This document shows positions 21,801 through 32,078 of a stretch of DNA of 64,000 nt, in pieces. The DNA comes from Epiperipatus broadwayi (Eukaryota > Onychophora > Udeonychophora > Euonychophora > Peripatidae): assembly GCA_028023455.1 (NCBI GenBank), contig JAQFVV010012420.1, positions 868,001-932,000 on the forward strand, read 5' to 3'. The notes under the pieces are model-generated. The model searched no databases and had not been told where the DNA came from. It saw nothing but the letters and a program-made list of their open reading frames with translations. The stretch's first letter is position 1, and every line of letters begins with the position of its first letter. The translations under genes were made by a program, and so were the position numbers.

Positions 21801-22932
21801 AAATCCATATTTATGTAAAACATAATTGACACAAAGTTTACAGAAAACATACAAACTACTTAAAATGCAGTGAACTCTCAATCCATCATTTTCCAAGGAA
21901 ACAAAAATAAATAAATGTCATCCATGTAAAAATAATAGAGCATGAGTCTACTAAAAATTATATATAAAAATCAATTCAGTGATTATTCACTGAAATATAA
22001 TTTGACCATTAGTTTTAAGAACAATGTGGGTATTATAATTCAAAACATTTCTCAGTTATTATTCATAAAGTTTTCTCTTGATTGGGCTACATTGCATTTA
22101 TTAGTGAATGAAAAAACAATCAACTGATAAAAAAAATAAAATGTTTGAATTTATTCTTCTGTGTATTAAATAAAATGAAGAAAATAAAATAATAATTCAT
22201 TTGCCAAAAGAATATAAATTATTTAACAACAAAATGCAGCGATGAAAAATAAAATGTACAATCCAGATCTGATTATTCTAGTTTTATGGAGTCAAGTTCC
22301 AATTTCAGTTATTACTTTTTTTTTTTTGCTTACTGAAACATAATTCACCTTTATGCTTTAGTAGGATTGCTGCCATAAATACTTTTATTTTTGGAATTTC
22401 ATTTCTTATTCATTTGCATTTGATCCCCACACCAGCTTTTGCTTAAATCTCCTATTGCTGTGGACTACCTTTTGCTTTTTTAAAGTTTGATACACATTTT
22501 ATATTGCAAAATATATTTGCTTTATTTTTCTAAATATATATTTATAGCTGTAAATTCAAGAATAGATTTCCATTTGCACTTTTTTTTAAAAAATTAAATA
22601 ATATTCTTTTAGTCAATAAATTGTTTGTATTGCAAAATATATTATTTTCTACATTTTATTTTTTATACTATTTTTTTATCAGTTATTTTTTATTCATTGA
22701 TAAGTACTATGTAATTCTGACTAGTGGATAGATCATACACTATATTAATACCAAGTACAGTATATATATCTTTAATACAATAATTGTATATCTTAAAAAA
22801 AATGAAGTTAATATTTGCATATTCATTATAATTTTTTTTTAAAAATATTCAATTAATTTATTATTAAAATTAAAAATAAATTTGCACTTAATTGCAAAAT
22901 GACAAAAATTTGGGTATAAAAATTAAATCTTT
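18812..22932. other. Long AT-rich non-coding stretch with small repeat remnants
   Basis: A LINE family A 3' fragment is visible at 19803-19880 (minus; CACTGCAGAATGAATATCTT). A weak tRNA-like patch lies at about 21100-21180 (TAGAGTGGTAG then GGTTGTGTCC), perhaps a second, decayed SINE family. The rest shows only homopolymers and (TA)n. Confidence 0.45.
19803..19880 (-). mobile_element. LINE family A, short 3' end fragment
   Basis: Matches the terminal block found at 6490, 49560 and 63470 (ATCATCATC...CACTGCAG.ATGAA.ATCTT.CCAAGTT.AATC). Only ~80 bp survive. Confidence 0.55.
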
Positions 22933-23038
22933 GTCAAGCATTGGTGGTCGAGAGGTCAGTGACAGCTGCTTTACAAGCAGTTGTCCTGGGTTAGCGGGTT
23001 CGCTTCCCGGCTGATGCTATGACACATGAGGAAAAAAA
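22933..23038 (+). mobile_element. tRNA-derived SINE (family S1), copy c
   Basis: Best full-length plus-strand copy: starts GTCAAGCATTGGTGGTCGAG (A-box region), has B-box-like GGTTCGCTTCC and ends GATGCTATGACACATGAGG plus A tail. A 12-bp duplication AATTAAATCTTT flanks it at 22921-22932 and 23039-23050. The head resembles tRNA-Ser/Leu (long-variable-arm) genes more than other tRNAs. Confidence 0.88.
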
Positions 23039-23050
23039 AATTAAATCTTT

Positions 23051-26000
23051 TCTAAAGTGAATAAATAATCTTTGTATCTATGAATTATAACAATTAAAAG
23101 ATAAGAGATATACTATTGTTAATATTTTTTATTATTTTTAATAAAATAAAATGTTTTGATAAAAAATTTTAAAAAATTCTGTATGCAAAAAATACTGTAT
23201 TAAGGAACTTGATTTATTAGATGTTAAATGTCAAAACAAAATGATGGTTCAAAAAATGATGAATATGTATTTTCTATGGGTCTCAATTTGGAACTAATAA
23301 AAGAAAATAGTCAATACCAAAAAATGAATATGCATATCTGATAGATTGAGAGTTCTCTATATAATATGTCCTTTAAAGGTGAACAATAATCAACTTAATG
23401 GTGCAAAAAAAATTTGTTCATTTATCATCAACAATTCCTTATCATAGTTATCAAAATTTAACTTAATGACATTCATTAGCAGCATATTAATTTATTAATT
23501 GCAGGACATTCAGTAGTTTAAACATTATTTGGAAATATATTTCAAATAGCATAATGATATGAAAAAACATTTTCAAAATGTTCATTCGAAGAAGGCATTC
23601 TTTAATATCACAGCAATAAATGTTTTTTAAAAAATTGATCACATGATAAATATCTTTAAAAATAATTGTAAAATGTATAGTGATATTCAAAATATGTTTT
23701 TTTATTTGCTTAATTTTTTTTTAATGTGTCTATAATCATGATGGGATGCTGAGGTCATTTCAAGTCAATAGCATCTGAAAAGTTGTTTTCAAATCAATTA
23801 AAAAATTTGGTCACATAATAAAATATATCAAAAATAAATTAGAAAATATACATTAGCTAAAGTACTTTTTTTTTTTTTTAAATATGTTCGTAACTACAAT
23901 CATCTGCCAATGGTATTTTATGAATAGGCCAACTATAATGATGTTTTTTACATTGCAATAAAATAAAGTTAAAAATTTTACTTCCTACGTTATTAAAAAA
24001 CAACTATTTACTTAATAAACTGCAACATTCATAAATTACATTGTATGTGATATTAGAATAAAATGTGTTTTTTATTTGCTGTATATGTATTGATTATGTT
24101 CTTGATCACAAATGAACATTTTACAGTAAAAAAAAAAGGCAGAACAAATGTATATGTTTATTATTATACAATGTATGCACTATATAGAGTTAATAAGTTT
24201 TTTTAACTAAATATTTTGTTTTCAATTATATGCTTCTTTAAAATAAAATGCTCAAAGTTTATGATATATTTTAAATCTGTGGTAGTTAATTAATTTTTTT
24301 TATAGAGAATCTGGTATAAATGGTAATTTTATATGAGATTTTGATCTAGATGGCTGTTTTGGGGAACACATTGTGCTGATTATGAGAGTGAAAATTTACT
24401 TGTCAATATTTTTTAAAAATATAATAATAAATCATTTAACTTTATGCTTTTATTACTGGAGTCAAATCTTTTCCATTATTGTTGAACAATCGCTGTCAGT
24501 TAAATAACAGAAAGGGAAATAAAATTTGATTTTTATACAATAAAAGAATGTTTATTCTTCTATGGATGTAGTTCTTATTTGGAGTTCCTTGAAACATTGG
24601 TGTTTTATGAACTTGTTAAAATATTCCATAAAATTATGAAAGATTATCAACCTATCTCCCCTACCAAAAATAAAACTAACTGGGAAACAATGAACTAGTT
24701 GCAACTTGAGTTTTTAGTAAACCACATAAAACGTGTTTGTATCACATAGTTTATTGTTGTTTGACAAATCTTTTTTTTTTTTTTTACTGTATAAATGTAA
24801 ATTGTAACATTTTTAACTGTCTGTCTTAAATCAGATAAGACATTTTTTAAATTTATCAATAAATCATTTTAATAATTTTTATTTTCAGTATTTAGAATTT
24901 TGATCAGTTAAAATTTATTATATGAGAAATAATAGCTATTTTCTGTTTGTCAAAATGGATAATTTTTTTAAAAAACATAATTCTGAACAAAATTTGTAAA
25001 AAGTACTAAGCTCAAAAATCACATATTAATTTAAGTGAATATTATATATATTTGATTTATAAGTTATTTTAGTTAGTTTTTATCAATATACTGCTTTGTT
25101 AAATTTGTAATTTTTAATAAACAGTATAATCCTATTTTATGATTGAGTTCTCTTATATATATATATATAGTATTGATTTCAGTTATCTAACTTTTTTTTT
25201 TTTTAATAATCAAGTGTTCCATATCACTGAGAAATTCATTTATTAATAGTCTTAATCTTCAAATATAGTATTAAGTCTTTCTTTATTTTTAATGGGATAA
25301 ATATAGTTATGTGATATATTAGCTTAAAAGATTCTACCAGTTTCAAATTAACACAGCCATAGGACTCTGATAGTTAATTGTTTGATAGATCATAAGATAT
25401 CTGAGCATCAGAAATAACAGATTGAGTTTTGATCCAGACATCAGTTGCTTTGTTTTTATGTTTTTTTAAAAATAAATAATTTAATGATTTATTGTTTGGG
25501 AGTTATTAAGAAGGTTAAATATCACAAGTGATAAAGCTAGAGTCACGATTGATAGATCGCGAACTTATATATATATAATGGTAATTGAACCAACAACTTT
25601 TGATTACCAAGAAGCTACTCTTTCCCTGAATCAATTATGATATGTATGAAAATATTTTTTTATATTTTAGTTAATTAATTTTACATATTAATATAGTCAT
25701 AAAGAAAACAAATATTCTGGAAAAACAAACAAACAGCAAAAAAAAAAACACGATAATATAAAGGGCGGAGCTATGTGCGATTAAGTATAAATTATGTAAA
25801 TTAAGTAAGGCTTGTTTATAAAACGAAATAGTTAATTAGAAAGTTATTACGATTACTCTGAAGGTATGCTTGACTGCTTATTAATTTCTTTTATTACTGT
25901 TTGAAACAGACATCAATAACTGAGAAACTCAGGCTGCTACTGTTCTTGTTATTTTCGGATGTATATTTCCGATTGTTCATTAAATAATGGCAGCGATTCT

Positions 26001-26554
26001 GCGAATAATTGGATTATTATCTATAATTAATTTTACGTGAAAATTGTTGAAATACAAAAAAAAAACTTTAGTAAAATTAAAATAATAACAAACGCTTTAA
26101 ATGAATGAGTGTGAATGCATAGATATATGAGAAGCCATCATCAATTAGATGCAAATTTCTTAAAAGCTGACTACGTACATATTTTAATATTTATATATGT
26201 GTAATAGACCTTTTACATTGAGATTAAATTGATACATATGTTTGAGATTTATATTATATTATATACATTAGAAAATTATAAATATCCGGCAAAGTGAAGT
26301 TTTTTTTAAAAAAAAAAAAAAATCTGTAAACTTTTGTTTATTCTGAAAGACAATGTAACGATTGAAACTTAAATATGTTGCCAAGTAGTTAAGGATTTTC
26401 TTGCAAAGTTGGGATTTTTTGGAGTTAATCAATGCAGCTATCCCTTTATCGGGTAATAAATCGATAACTGTTTATTATTCATTAGAGGTTAAAACAATAA
26501 AGAAGAATCTTAGTAATGTCTGTTAATCCAGCAATTACATATTTTAGTGAAACC
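23051..26554. other. Long AT-rich non-coding stretch
   Basis: No gene, RNA or clear element. (TA)n near 25155 and many A/T homopolymers. A less AT-rich patch at 25760-26030 contains GGGCGGAGC and TATAAA but gives no coherent gene model. Confidence 0.55.
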
Positions 26555-26850
26555 ACTTTTATGTTAAATTTAATCACCCCCAGTCTTTTGATAGGGCTGA
26601 TGTATATCAAACAAAAAAATGTTAGATCTGTATAATTATGCAAGCAAATTAATTTAGGCTTACAGTCTTGGGGTGTTTGAATTTCAGGTTATTAGAGTGG
26701 ATTATATCCAATAAGTAAATGTGGCTGCAGAATGAATGTGTCTGTGGAAATCCAATGTTTCTCACTGAAGAAAACCAATGGCCAAAATCTAACCTGAGGA
26801 TTTTGATAAAGCATTATCACTTGGTGACCATTGATTACCCAAGAGTAATT
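26555..26850 (+). repeat. Diverged single arm of foldback family F1
   Basis: Follows the order of the right arm at 18480-18770: AGATCTG..TAATTATGCAAGCAAAT, GTGGCTGCAGAA, CTGAGGAT, and an end resembling the ATTGATTAC block. Similarity is patchy and no inverted partner is adjacent. Confidence 0.45.
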
Positions 26851-27049
26851 AGAATAAATTACTTATTTTAATGCGCATATTGAAAGTAAGCAGAGAAAAT
26901 CACACAATCTTTTTTTTTTTTTTTTCACACAATCTTTTATTTTATACTTACTTTATTAATAATTCTTTTCATTTACAGTTTATTCACTGAAAAATTAATA
27001 TAACTAAGTAACATTAAATTTTTTATATTTTAAATAATCATCATATCAT

Positions 27050-27546
27050 GTTTTGAATACTGTAAAAAACATGCATTTCATAATCCTCTATGTTAAAAAA
27101 AACAATATTTATACACATATATGATATAATGAAGGTGCAGTAGAACTGGATCATATTTTGACTAACAGAAAATAAGTATTTCAAGACTGTAAGATTTTTG
27201 ATAAATTCAATACAAGAAGTGATCATTGATTAGTGAGATGTAATGATCCATGCTATGCACAACTAGAGAGACAAAAATTACTAAGAAAAACAGTATTCAC
27301 AGTTGATATTTTTTATCTTCATAAACATTTCAATGAATTTAATTAGAACTTAAAGATTGCTCTAAAACATTAACATATTTTGAAGATGTCTCAGATTTGA
27401 ACAAAATCAATAGAAAGATAACTGAAACATTATATAAAAAGTGCAACAAAGATGGCTGGTACAAAACAGCAAGTGAACAGTAAAATTTCTGCTGAGATAA
27501 AAGTATATAAAAAAAGAAGTCATATGAAAAAATATAAAAATGATAC
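27050..27546 (+). pseudogene. LINE family A, endonuclease/linker region (left of gypsy insertion)
   Basis: Translation with stops shows the end of an APE-type endonuclease (VELDHILTNRK, then a degenerate SDHRLVRC motif as SDH.LVRC at ~27218) and the linker KAGTKQQVNSKISAEIK-type block at 27455-27500. The reading continues on the far side of the gypsy element at 32763, so this is the 5' half of one interrupted LINE copy. In an active element the nuclease nicks the target and the RT copies from the nick. Several stops make this copy non-functional. Confidence 0.75.
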
Positions 27547-28229
27547 TGTGATGTACTTGATTTAATGTGACTTACGAGAAATAATCAAACTCATCCAATT
27601 CAAGTAACTATTACTCTCTTGCATGAAATTAAGATATCCCACTTAACGGATACAAGATTTTATTAGTATAAAAATTAACAAGCATGTATAAACAGGATTA
27701 TAAGTAGTTTACTAGTGCCTGTAAGGCTTACAAAAATAATAATAAGACAGGTATAGTCTGTATAATTACCCTAGGTCAGTCTTTAGTACCTTCAGAACCA
27801 ATATCTGGTTCTCCTCCCATCGTTGGTTCTGTTCCGAAATTCACGCTACACAAGTCTCTCAGAAAAACAGGACTGATGCTAACTCGCTTTTTCCCCACTA
27901 GATTGTATCTCTTTTTGTTCTATTGTTTATTCCTTAACAATTTTAAGTGCAAAAGTATTCTGGGATTATATCTGAACTAATTAATTAAGTTGTTCTTTAC
28001 ATTTTTAATCCTTCATTTAATTAATTATTTATTCGGATCTTCCATCTTTTACACCTTGCTTTTTATAAAATATATATATATATGAAAAACCATTTGTCAT
28101 TTCTAATTTTCATTTTAATTTAAACAACTCGTTTACTCTCACATGTAATTATTTAACACTTTTAACTTCTGGAGTACACACAGTTTCAAACGTATTTTTT
28201 ATTAATATTAATCATACTACAACATAACA
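27547..28229 (-). repeat. 3' LTR of the gypsy element
   Basis: 683 bp, TGTGATG...CATAACA on the plus strand, near-identical to 32079-32762. On the minus strand an AATAAA signal lies at 27931-27926. Confidence 0.95.
27926..27931 (-). terminator. Polyadenylation signal AATAAA in the 3' LTR
   Basis: AATAAA on the minus strand about 130 nt downstream of the TATA-like box (28070-28060), a spacing consistent with an R region between them. The role is inferred from position only. Confidence 0.5.
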
Positions 28230-28243
28230 ATTCCTCCCCCACT
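28230..28243 (-). promoter_or_regulatory. Polypurine tract (plus-strand primer)
   Basis: Minus strand AGTGGGGGAGGAAT directly abuts the 3' LTR. Position and composition fit the plus-strand priming site of LTR retrotransposons. Confidence 0.85.
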
Positions 28244-28266
28244 CCAGAAGTTATGGTTTATCCGTT

Positions 28267-30114
28267 TTATACATATTCTTTTAAGTAGAAAGATCTTTTA
28301 CATCGTATTGGTCTGGTCTGTATTTTATCCTCTTCTACCGCATCTTCTTGGATGTCGGTCAGTAACATCTGTTTATCTAAATTCTTTTCATTTGCATGTT
28401 GAAACTGCTGGAACATATCTAGTTGTATGTCATCTTCACTTTTATGAATATGATTTTTGTGACGCTTATATATAATTCCGTTTTCGTCTTTAATATCATA
28501 AATTTGCTTTGATCGCGCCCGTTCAATTTTTCCATTAACCCATTCTTTACGTAGTATATCTCTGAATATTACCGTGTCTCCAATGTTAAAGTATTTCACT
28601 GGGTCTTGATTATATTTATATACATGTGTATCAGGTCGCAAAAAATCTAAATTAGTTCGTATTTTCCGACCGAATAACATTTCAGCTGGCAATTTTCCAG
28701 TCGTTGTTGATGGAGTTATATGTTGATACATCATGAATTCCTGTAAGACGTTTTTCATATCCGTATTTTTGTTTTTTCGTAAATATTTCTTCACTTGCCC
28801 TACCATGTTTTCCGCCAAACCATTTGATTCAGGGTGGTAAGGGGCTGTAAATACATGTTTGATGTCCCATTTCTCAAATTCTATTTTTAGTTCTTCTCTC
28901 ACAAATCCAGTTCCGTTGTCCGAGATGATTACTTGTGGAAATCCATGTATACAAAATATGTCTGTTAAACATTTTATTGTTTCGTTTGCACTTGTATTTT
29001 TAACCTCGTGACATTCTATCCATTTAGAGAAAGCATCGATTAAAATTAAATAATTTCTTCCCTCTATTGGACCCGCATGGTCTATATGCAGTCTTTGCCA
29101 CAGATATATTGTTTTAGGCCAAGAAGAATATTGTTTATTTGGCAGAGCTATTTCAGACTTACATTTAACACATTTCTTAATATACTTTTCAATATCATTA
29201 CTTATCTGCGGCCACCAAACATAACTCCGAGCTAGAGCTTTAGCTCGCACAATGCCTGGGTGCCCCTGATGCAAAAGTTCTAGAACTTTCATTCTTCCTA
29301 TAGGAGGTATAACTACTCTGTCTCCCATATTAATACACTCTTTACAGACCGACAATTGGTCTCTATTGACCCAAAACCCCATTGCTAAATTTTCAGGTTT
29401 TTTATTAGGCCAACCTTTGCTTATCCATTTCTTAAGCAACGCATACCCATAATTTTCATTTGTCCATGTCTGAACTACTTTACTATTTATGACTTGTGAT
29501 GTCATATTGTCAATATGATTAACTTCCACATCAGTTTCATAGTTGTCATTATTTCTGGGCATTCTGGATAGAGCGTCCGCATGAGAAATTATCTTTCCTT
29601 TTTGATATTTTAGATTGAAATCGTAAGCAGTAAGTGTATTAGCCCATCTGAGCATGCGTGGACTTAAATGCTCTGGCATTGGACGATCTTTTCCTATAAT
29701 CCCTAACAAAGATTTGTGATCTGTTACTAATTCAAATTTTCGTCCATAAATAAACTGGTGAAATTTTTTCACAGCAAACATAACTGCCAAAGCTTCTTTG
29801 TCCAGCTGACTATAATTTTTTTCAGCTTTAGACAAAGTCCGAGAAGCGTAAGCTACAGAACATTCATGACCGTCTATTTGATGCACTAAAACTGCTCTGA
29901 TTCCGTATTGTGATGCATCTGTAGTAATAGTGATGTCTTTGTCGCTATGAAAATGCACTAATAAGCTACTAGAGGTTAACAATTCCTTAACTGCTTTAAA
30001 CGCTTTTTCATGTTTGGTATTCCAAATCCATTTCTGATCTTTGCGTAGCAGTTCATATAGGGGAGTTGCGACCATCACTTTGTTCTTTAGAAATGGTTCG
30101 AAAAAATTAATCAA
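28267..30114 (-). CDS. pol: Gypsy pol, second part: RNase H and integrase
   Basis: 615 residues. RT connection then RNase H with TTDAS (D66), E108, TDHKSL (D132) and SHADALSR (D180). Integrase follows: zinc-binding H282, H285, C315, C318, then a catalytic triad D345 (HIDHAGP), D399 (SDNGTGF) and E435 (NGLAEN), spaced D,D(35)E. These remove RNA from the hybrid and insert the cDNA. A short basic C-terminus without chromodomain ends 37 bp before the LTR. All catalytic residues seen here are present. The frame is cut off from the upstream part of pol by a one-base shift near 30186, and the open frame extends up to ~30180 without a start codon of its own. The methionine at 30114 is therefore not a natural start. 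Confidence 0.95.
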   Translation of the reverse strand: MINFFEPFLKNKVMVATPLYELLRKDQKWIWNTKHEKAFKAVKELLTSSSLLVHFHSDKDITITTDASQYGIRAVLVHQIDGHECSVAYASRTLSKAEKNYSQLDKEALAVMFAVKKFHQFIYGRKFELVTDHKSLLGIIGKDRPMPEHLSPRMLRWANTLTAYDFNLKYQKGKIISHADALSRMPRNNDNYETDVEVNHIDNMTSQVINSKVVQTWTNENYGYALLKKWISKGWPNKKPENLAMGFWVNRDQLSVCKECINMGDRVVIPPIGRMKVLELLHQGHPGIVRAKALARSYVWWPQISNDIEKYIKKCVKCKSEIALPNKQYSSWPKTIYLWQRLHIDHAGPIEGRNYLILIDAFSKWIECHEVKNTSANETIKCLTDIFCIHGFPQVIISDNGTGFVREELKIEFEKWDIKHVFTAPYHPESNGLAENMVGQVKKYLRKNKNTDMKNVLQEFMMYQHITPSTTTGKLPAEMLFGRKIRTNLDFLRPDTHVYKYNQDPVKYFNIGDTVIFRDILRKEWVNGKIERARSKQIYDIKDENGIIYKRHKNHIHKSEDDIQLDMFQQFQHANEKNLDKQMLLTDIQEDAVEEDKIQTRPIRCKRSFYLKEYV

Positions 30115-30179
30115 ACCTAGGAAAGCTTGAAGTTGTTTGACATTTATTGGGCTTGGAACATCTTTGACTGCCCTAATTT

Positions 30180-30200
30180 TATCAGTTAACGGACTTTTTC
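30180..30200 (-). other. Frameshift inside pol (A-homopolymer)
   Basis: The conserved GHLIS block ends in one frame and its continuation (SPLTDKIRAV) lies in the next frame immediately downstream, with an A5 run at the junction. A one-base length change in the run accounts for it. It could be a real mutation or a homopolymer sequencing error. Confidence 0.8.
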
Positions 30201-31409
30201 CGAAATAAGATGGCCTAAAAACTCTAATTCTTCAGTTTCCCAAACACATTTTTTAACATTTAATTTTACTCCTGCGTTATTTAGTTTCTCGCACACTCTT
30301 CGAATTTTACTTCTTAATTTCTCCGGTGATGTCGCAGTAATCAAAATGTCATCATAATATGGCATCACTCCTTCCAAGCCTTGTAATATTGAATTTATTT
30401 TTGCTTGAAATATGTTTGGAGCTGATGTAATTCCAAAAGGGAGACGATTACATTTGAATAATCCAAAAGGGGGCGTAATTGCCAATAACCGAGCTGTATC
30501 ATCCGAAACTTTTAGTTGGTGATATGCCGAATTTAAATCCAATTTCGCAAATTTTTTTGCTTTAGCTAGATTACTGAGAATCTCACGTACATTCGGCACC
30601 AGGTAAGCTCCTTTATTAAGATACTTATTTACTGTTGTTCTATAATCTCCACACAGCCCAATTTTTCCATCTGGTTTTGTTAACACAACAATTGGCGTGA
30701 CCCAATCTGCCTCCTCGATTGGGGATAACATGTCTTTTTTAACTAACGCTTCTATTTTTTCCTCTACTATCTGCCATTGGGCAAATGGTATTTTTCTCGG
30801 TTTACAAATAACCGGTTTAGCATTTTCATTTAAGTGCAAGTCAATAGGCTTTGATTTTATCAAACCTAAATCTTCGGTAAATAAATTCGGATATAACTCT
30901 ATCATTTCTTTTTCAACCGAGACCTTTTTAATTATATTAATTTTAATGCCTAAGTCTTTAAACCAGTTTCTTCCTATTAATGGATTAATATCATTATCTA
31001 CTATATATATAGGTAATTTGTAGTTTTTATTTTTAAAACCAACTATTACTTCAGATTTCCCAATTAACTTGATCGGGTTCCCGTTTACATCTCTAACGTT
31101 AATGTTAGCTTTCTGTATTTTAATCTGAGGGCTCTCTGTGGATATTTCCTTCCACTTTTTCATGGATATTAAAGAAATTCCAGAGCCACTATCTATTTCC
31201 ATTTGCACTCTTTTGTTACTTAACTTAATCTCTAGCATTAATTGATCCTGCTCATTTTTTAAGATATTTCTTTTAATTACTGTTTTCCACTGTTTCTGAT
31301 CTTTACCATAATCAGGTTTTCGTTTAGGTTTTTTGCACACTGCTGCTAAATGACCTTTGCCCCCACAGTTATAACATTTTTCGTTCCTCCATTTGCAGCT
31401 TTTAGACAA
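30186..31409 (-). CDS. pol: Gypsy pol, first part: zinc knuckle, protease, reverse transcriptase
   Basis: 407 residues. An intact CCHC knuckle C12-C15-H20-C25 is followed by a retropepsin-type protease (EIDSGSG, catalytic D73), then RT with KPDGKIGLCGDYR, KLDLNSAYHQ, FGLFKCNRLPFGITSAP and a YYDD catalytic box at 351-354, and the LEFLGHLIS block at the end. YYDD is an unusual variant of the Y-x-DD box (commonly YIDD/YLDD) but keeps both aspartates. The frame ends in a premature stop just after GHLISEK because of a one-base shift in an A run. It overlaps gag by 8 bp in another frame. In the family this polyprotein is processed by its own protease. Confidence 0.93.
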   Translation of the reverse strand: MSKSCKWRNEKCYNCGGKGHLAAVCKKPKRKPDYGKDQKQWKTVIKRNILKNEQDQLMLEIKLSNKRVQMEIDSGSGISLISMKKWKEISTESPQIKIQKANINVRDVNGNPIKLIGKSEVIVGFKNKNYKLPIYIVDNDINPLIGRNWFKDLGIKINIIKKVSVEKEMIELYPNLFTEDLGLIKSKPIDLHLNENAKPVICKPRKIPFAQWQIVEEKIEALVKKDMLSPIEEADWVTPIVVLTKPDGKIGLCGDYRTTVNKYLNKGAYLVPNVREILSNLAKAKKFAKLDLNSAYHQLKVSDDTARLLAITPPFGLFKCNRLPFGITSAPNIFQAKINSILQGLEGVMPYYDDILITATSPEKLRSKIRRVCEKLNNAGVKLNVKKCVWETEELEFLGHLISEKVR

Positions 31410-32049
31410 ATGACCTACTTTTCCCGCAACAAAAACATTTTATTTTGAAACTTTTCCTTTCTTTAATACAATCCTTTCTCTCTATTTTAAAAATAGTATT
31501 CCTAGAGTTTTCCTCCATTCTATTTGAAAAAGCTAAAGCTTGTTCTACCACTGATTCGTATACTATTCCCTTTTGAATAGCACTTTCATATGTTATCTGA
31601 GTTTCAATTAATAACGATTTACGCAATTTATCGTCCTTCATTCCCCATAATAACTGATCAATAAGAATTTGTTCCACAAAGTCGCCATATTCGCAATTCT
31701 TTGCTAATTGGCGTAGAACAATATATTCTTTAATCGATTCCAGTTTATCTTGTTTGCGGTTCCTCAATTTTAACCTAGCTAAATACTTCGATGGTCTTGG
31801 GTTAAAATAATCTGTTAGTCTTTGAACCAACTCATCGTAGTTACTACTATCTGTAACTTGACCATTATACAATTTGCTTACTATTTCAATAACCTTTCTA
31901 CCTGACAAACATAATAACGCTGCTACTTTCCTGTCATTTTCAATAATATTATTTAACTTAAAATAATTTTGTAATTGAAGCACATAAAAGGGCCATTCGT
32001 GTGGATTATCTATCCCAAATTCCGATATATTAGCTTGTCCTATCGCCAT
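31402..32049 (-). CDS. gag: Gypsy gag (capsid), truncated in its first zinc knuckle
   Basis: 215 residues. The N-terminal half resembles Ty3/gypsy capsid (DNPHEWPFYVLQLQNYF, LLCLSGRKVIEIV, RLTDYFNPRP, RQLAKNCEYG). It forms the particle and packages element RNA in the cytoplasm. The C-terminus enters a CCHC knuckle (CFCCGK) and then shifts frame. The rest of that knuckle (GHLSKSC-like) and a second knuckle continue in the pol frame. The ATG lies 29 bp after the LTR and 14 bp after the primer site, a very short leader. Either gag-pol was one fused frame broken by an extra A in the A4 run, or the AAA-AGT site is a programmed +1 shift. The first seems more likely because the knuckle is cut in half. 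Confidence 0.9.
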   Translation of the reverse strand: MAIGQANISEFGIDNPHEWPFYVLQLQNYFKLNNIIENDRKVAALLCLSGRKVIEIVSKLYNGQVTDSSNYDELVQRLTDYFNPRPSKYLARLKLRNRKQDKLESIKEYIVLRQLAKNCEYGDFVEQILIDQLLWGMKDDKLRKSLLIETQITYESAIQKGIVYESVVEQALAFSNRMEENSRNTIFKIERKDCIKERKSFKIKCFCCGKSRSFV

Positions 32050-32063
32050 TTTAATTTTCCTGT

Positions 32064-32074
32064 CGACTGCGCCA
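32064..32074 (-). promoter_or_regulatory. Primer binding site, tRNA-Ser type
   Basis: Minus strand TGGCGCAGTCG, 4 nt inside the 5' LTR. It is complementary to the 3' end (CGACTGCG + CCA) of insect-type tRNA-Ser, the primer used by Mag and 17.6/297-type elements. Confidence 0.88.
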
Positions 32075-32078
32075 AAAT

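Noticed and set aside
25760-25865. GGGCGGAGC, TATAAA and a donor-like AAG/GTATGC in sequence, suggesting a host promoter and first exon
   Set aside because: Each word is common and no coding exon follows within the next kilobase.
30697-31023. Plus-strand frame of 108 codons
   Set aside because: Antisense shadow of the gypsy protease/RT coding region.
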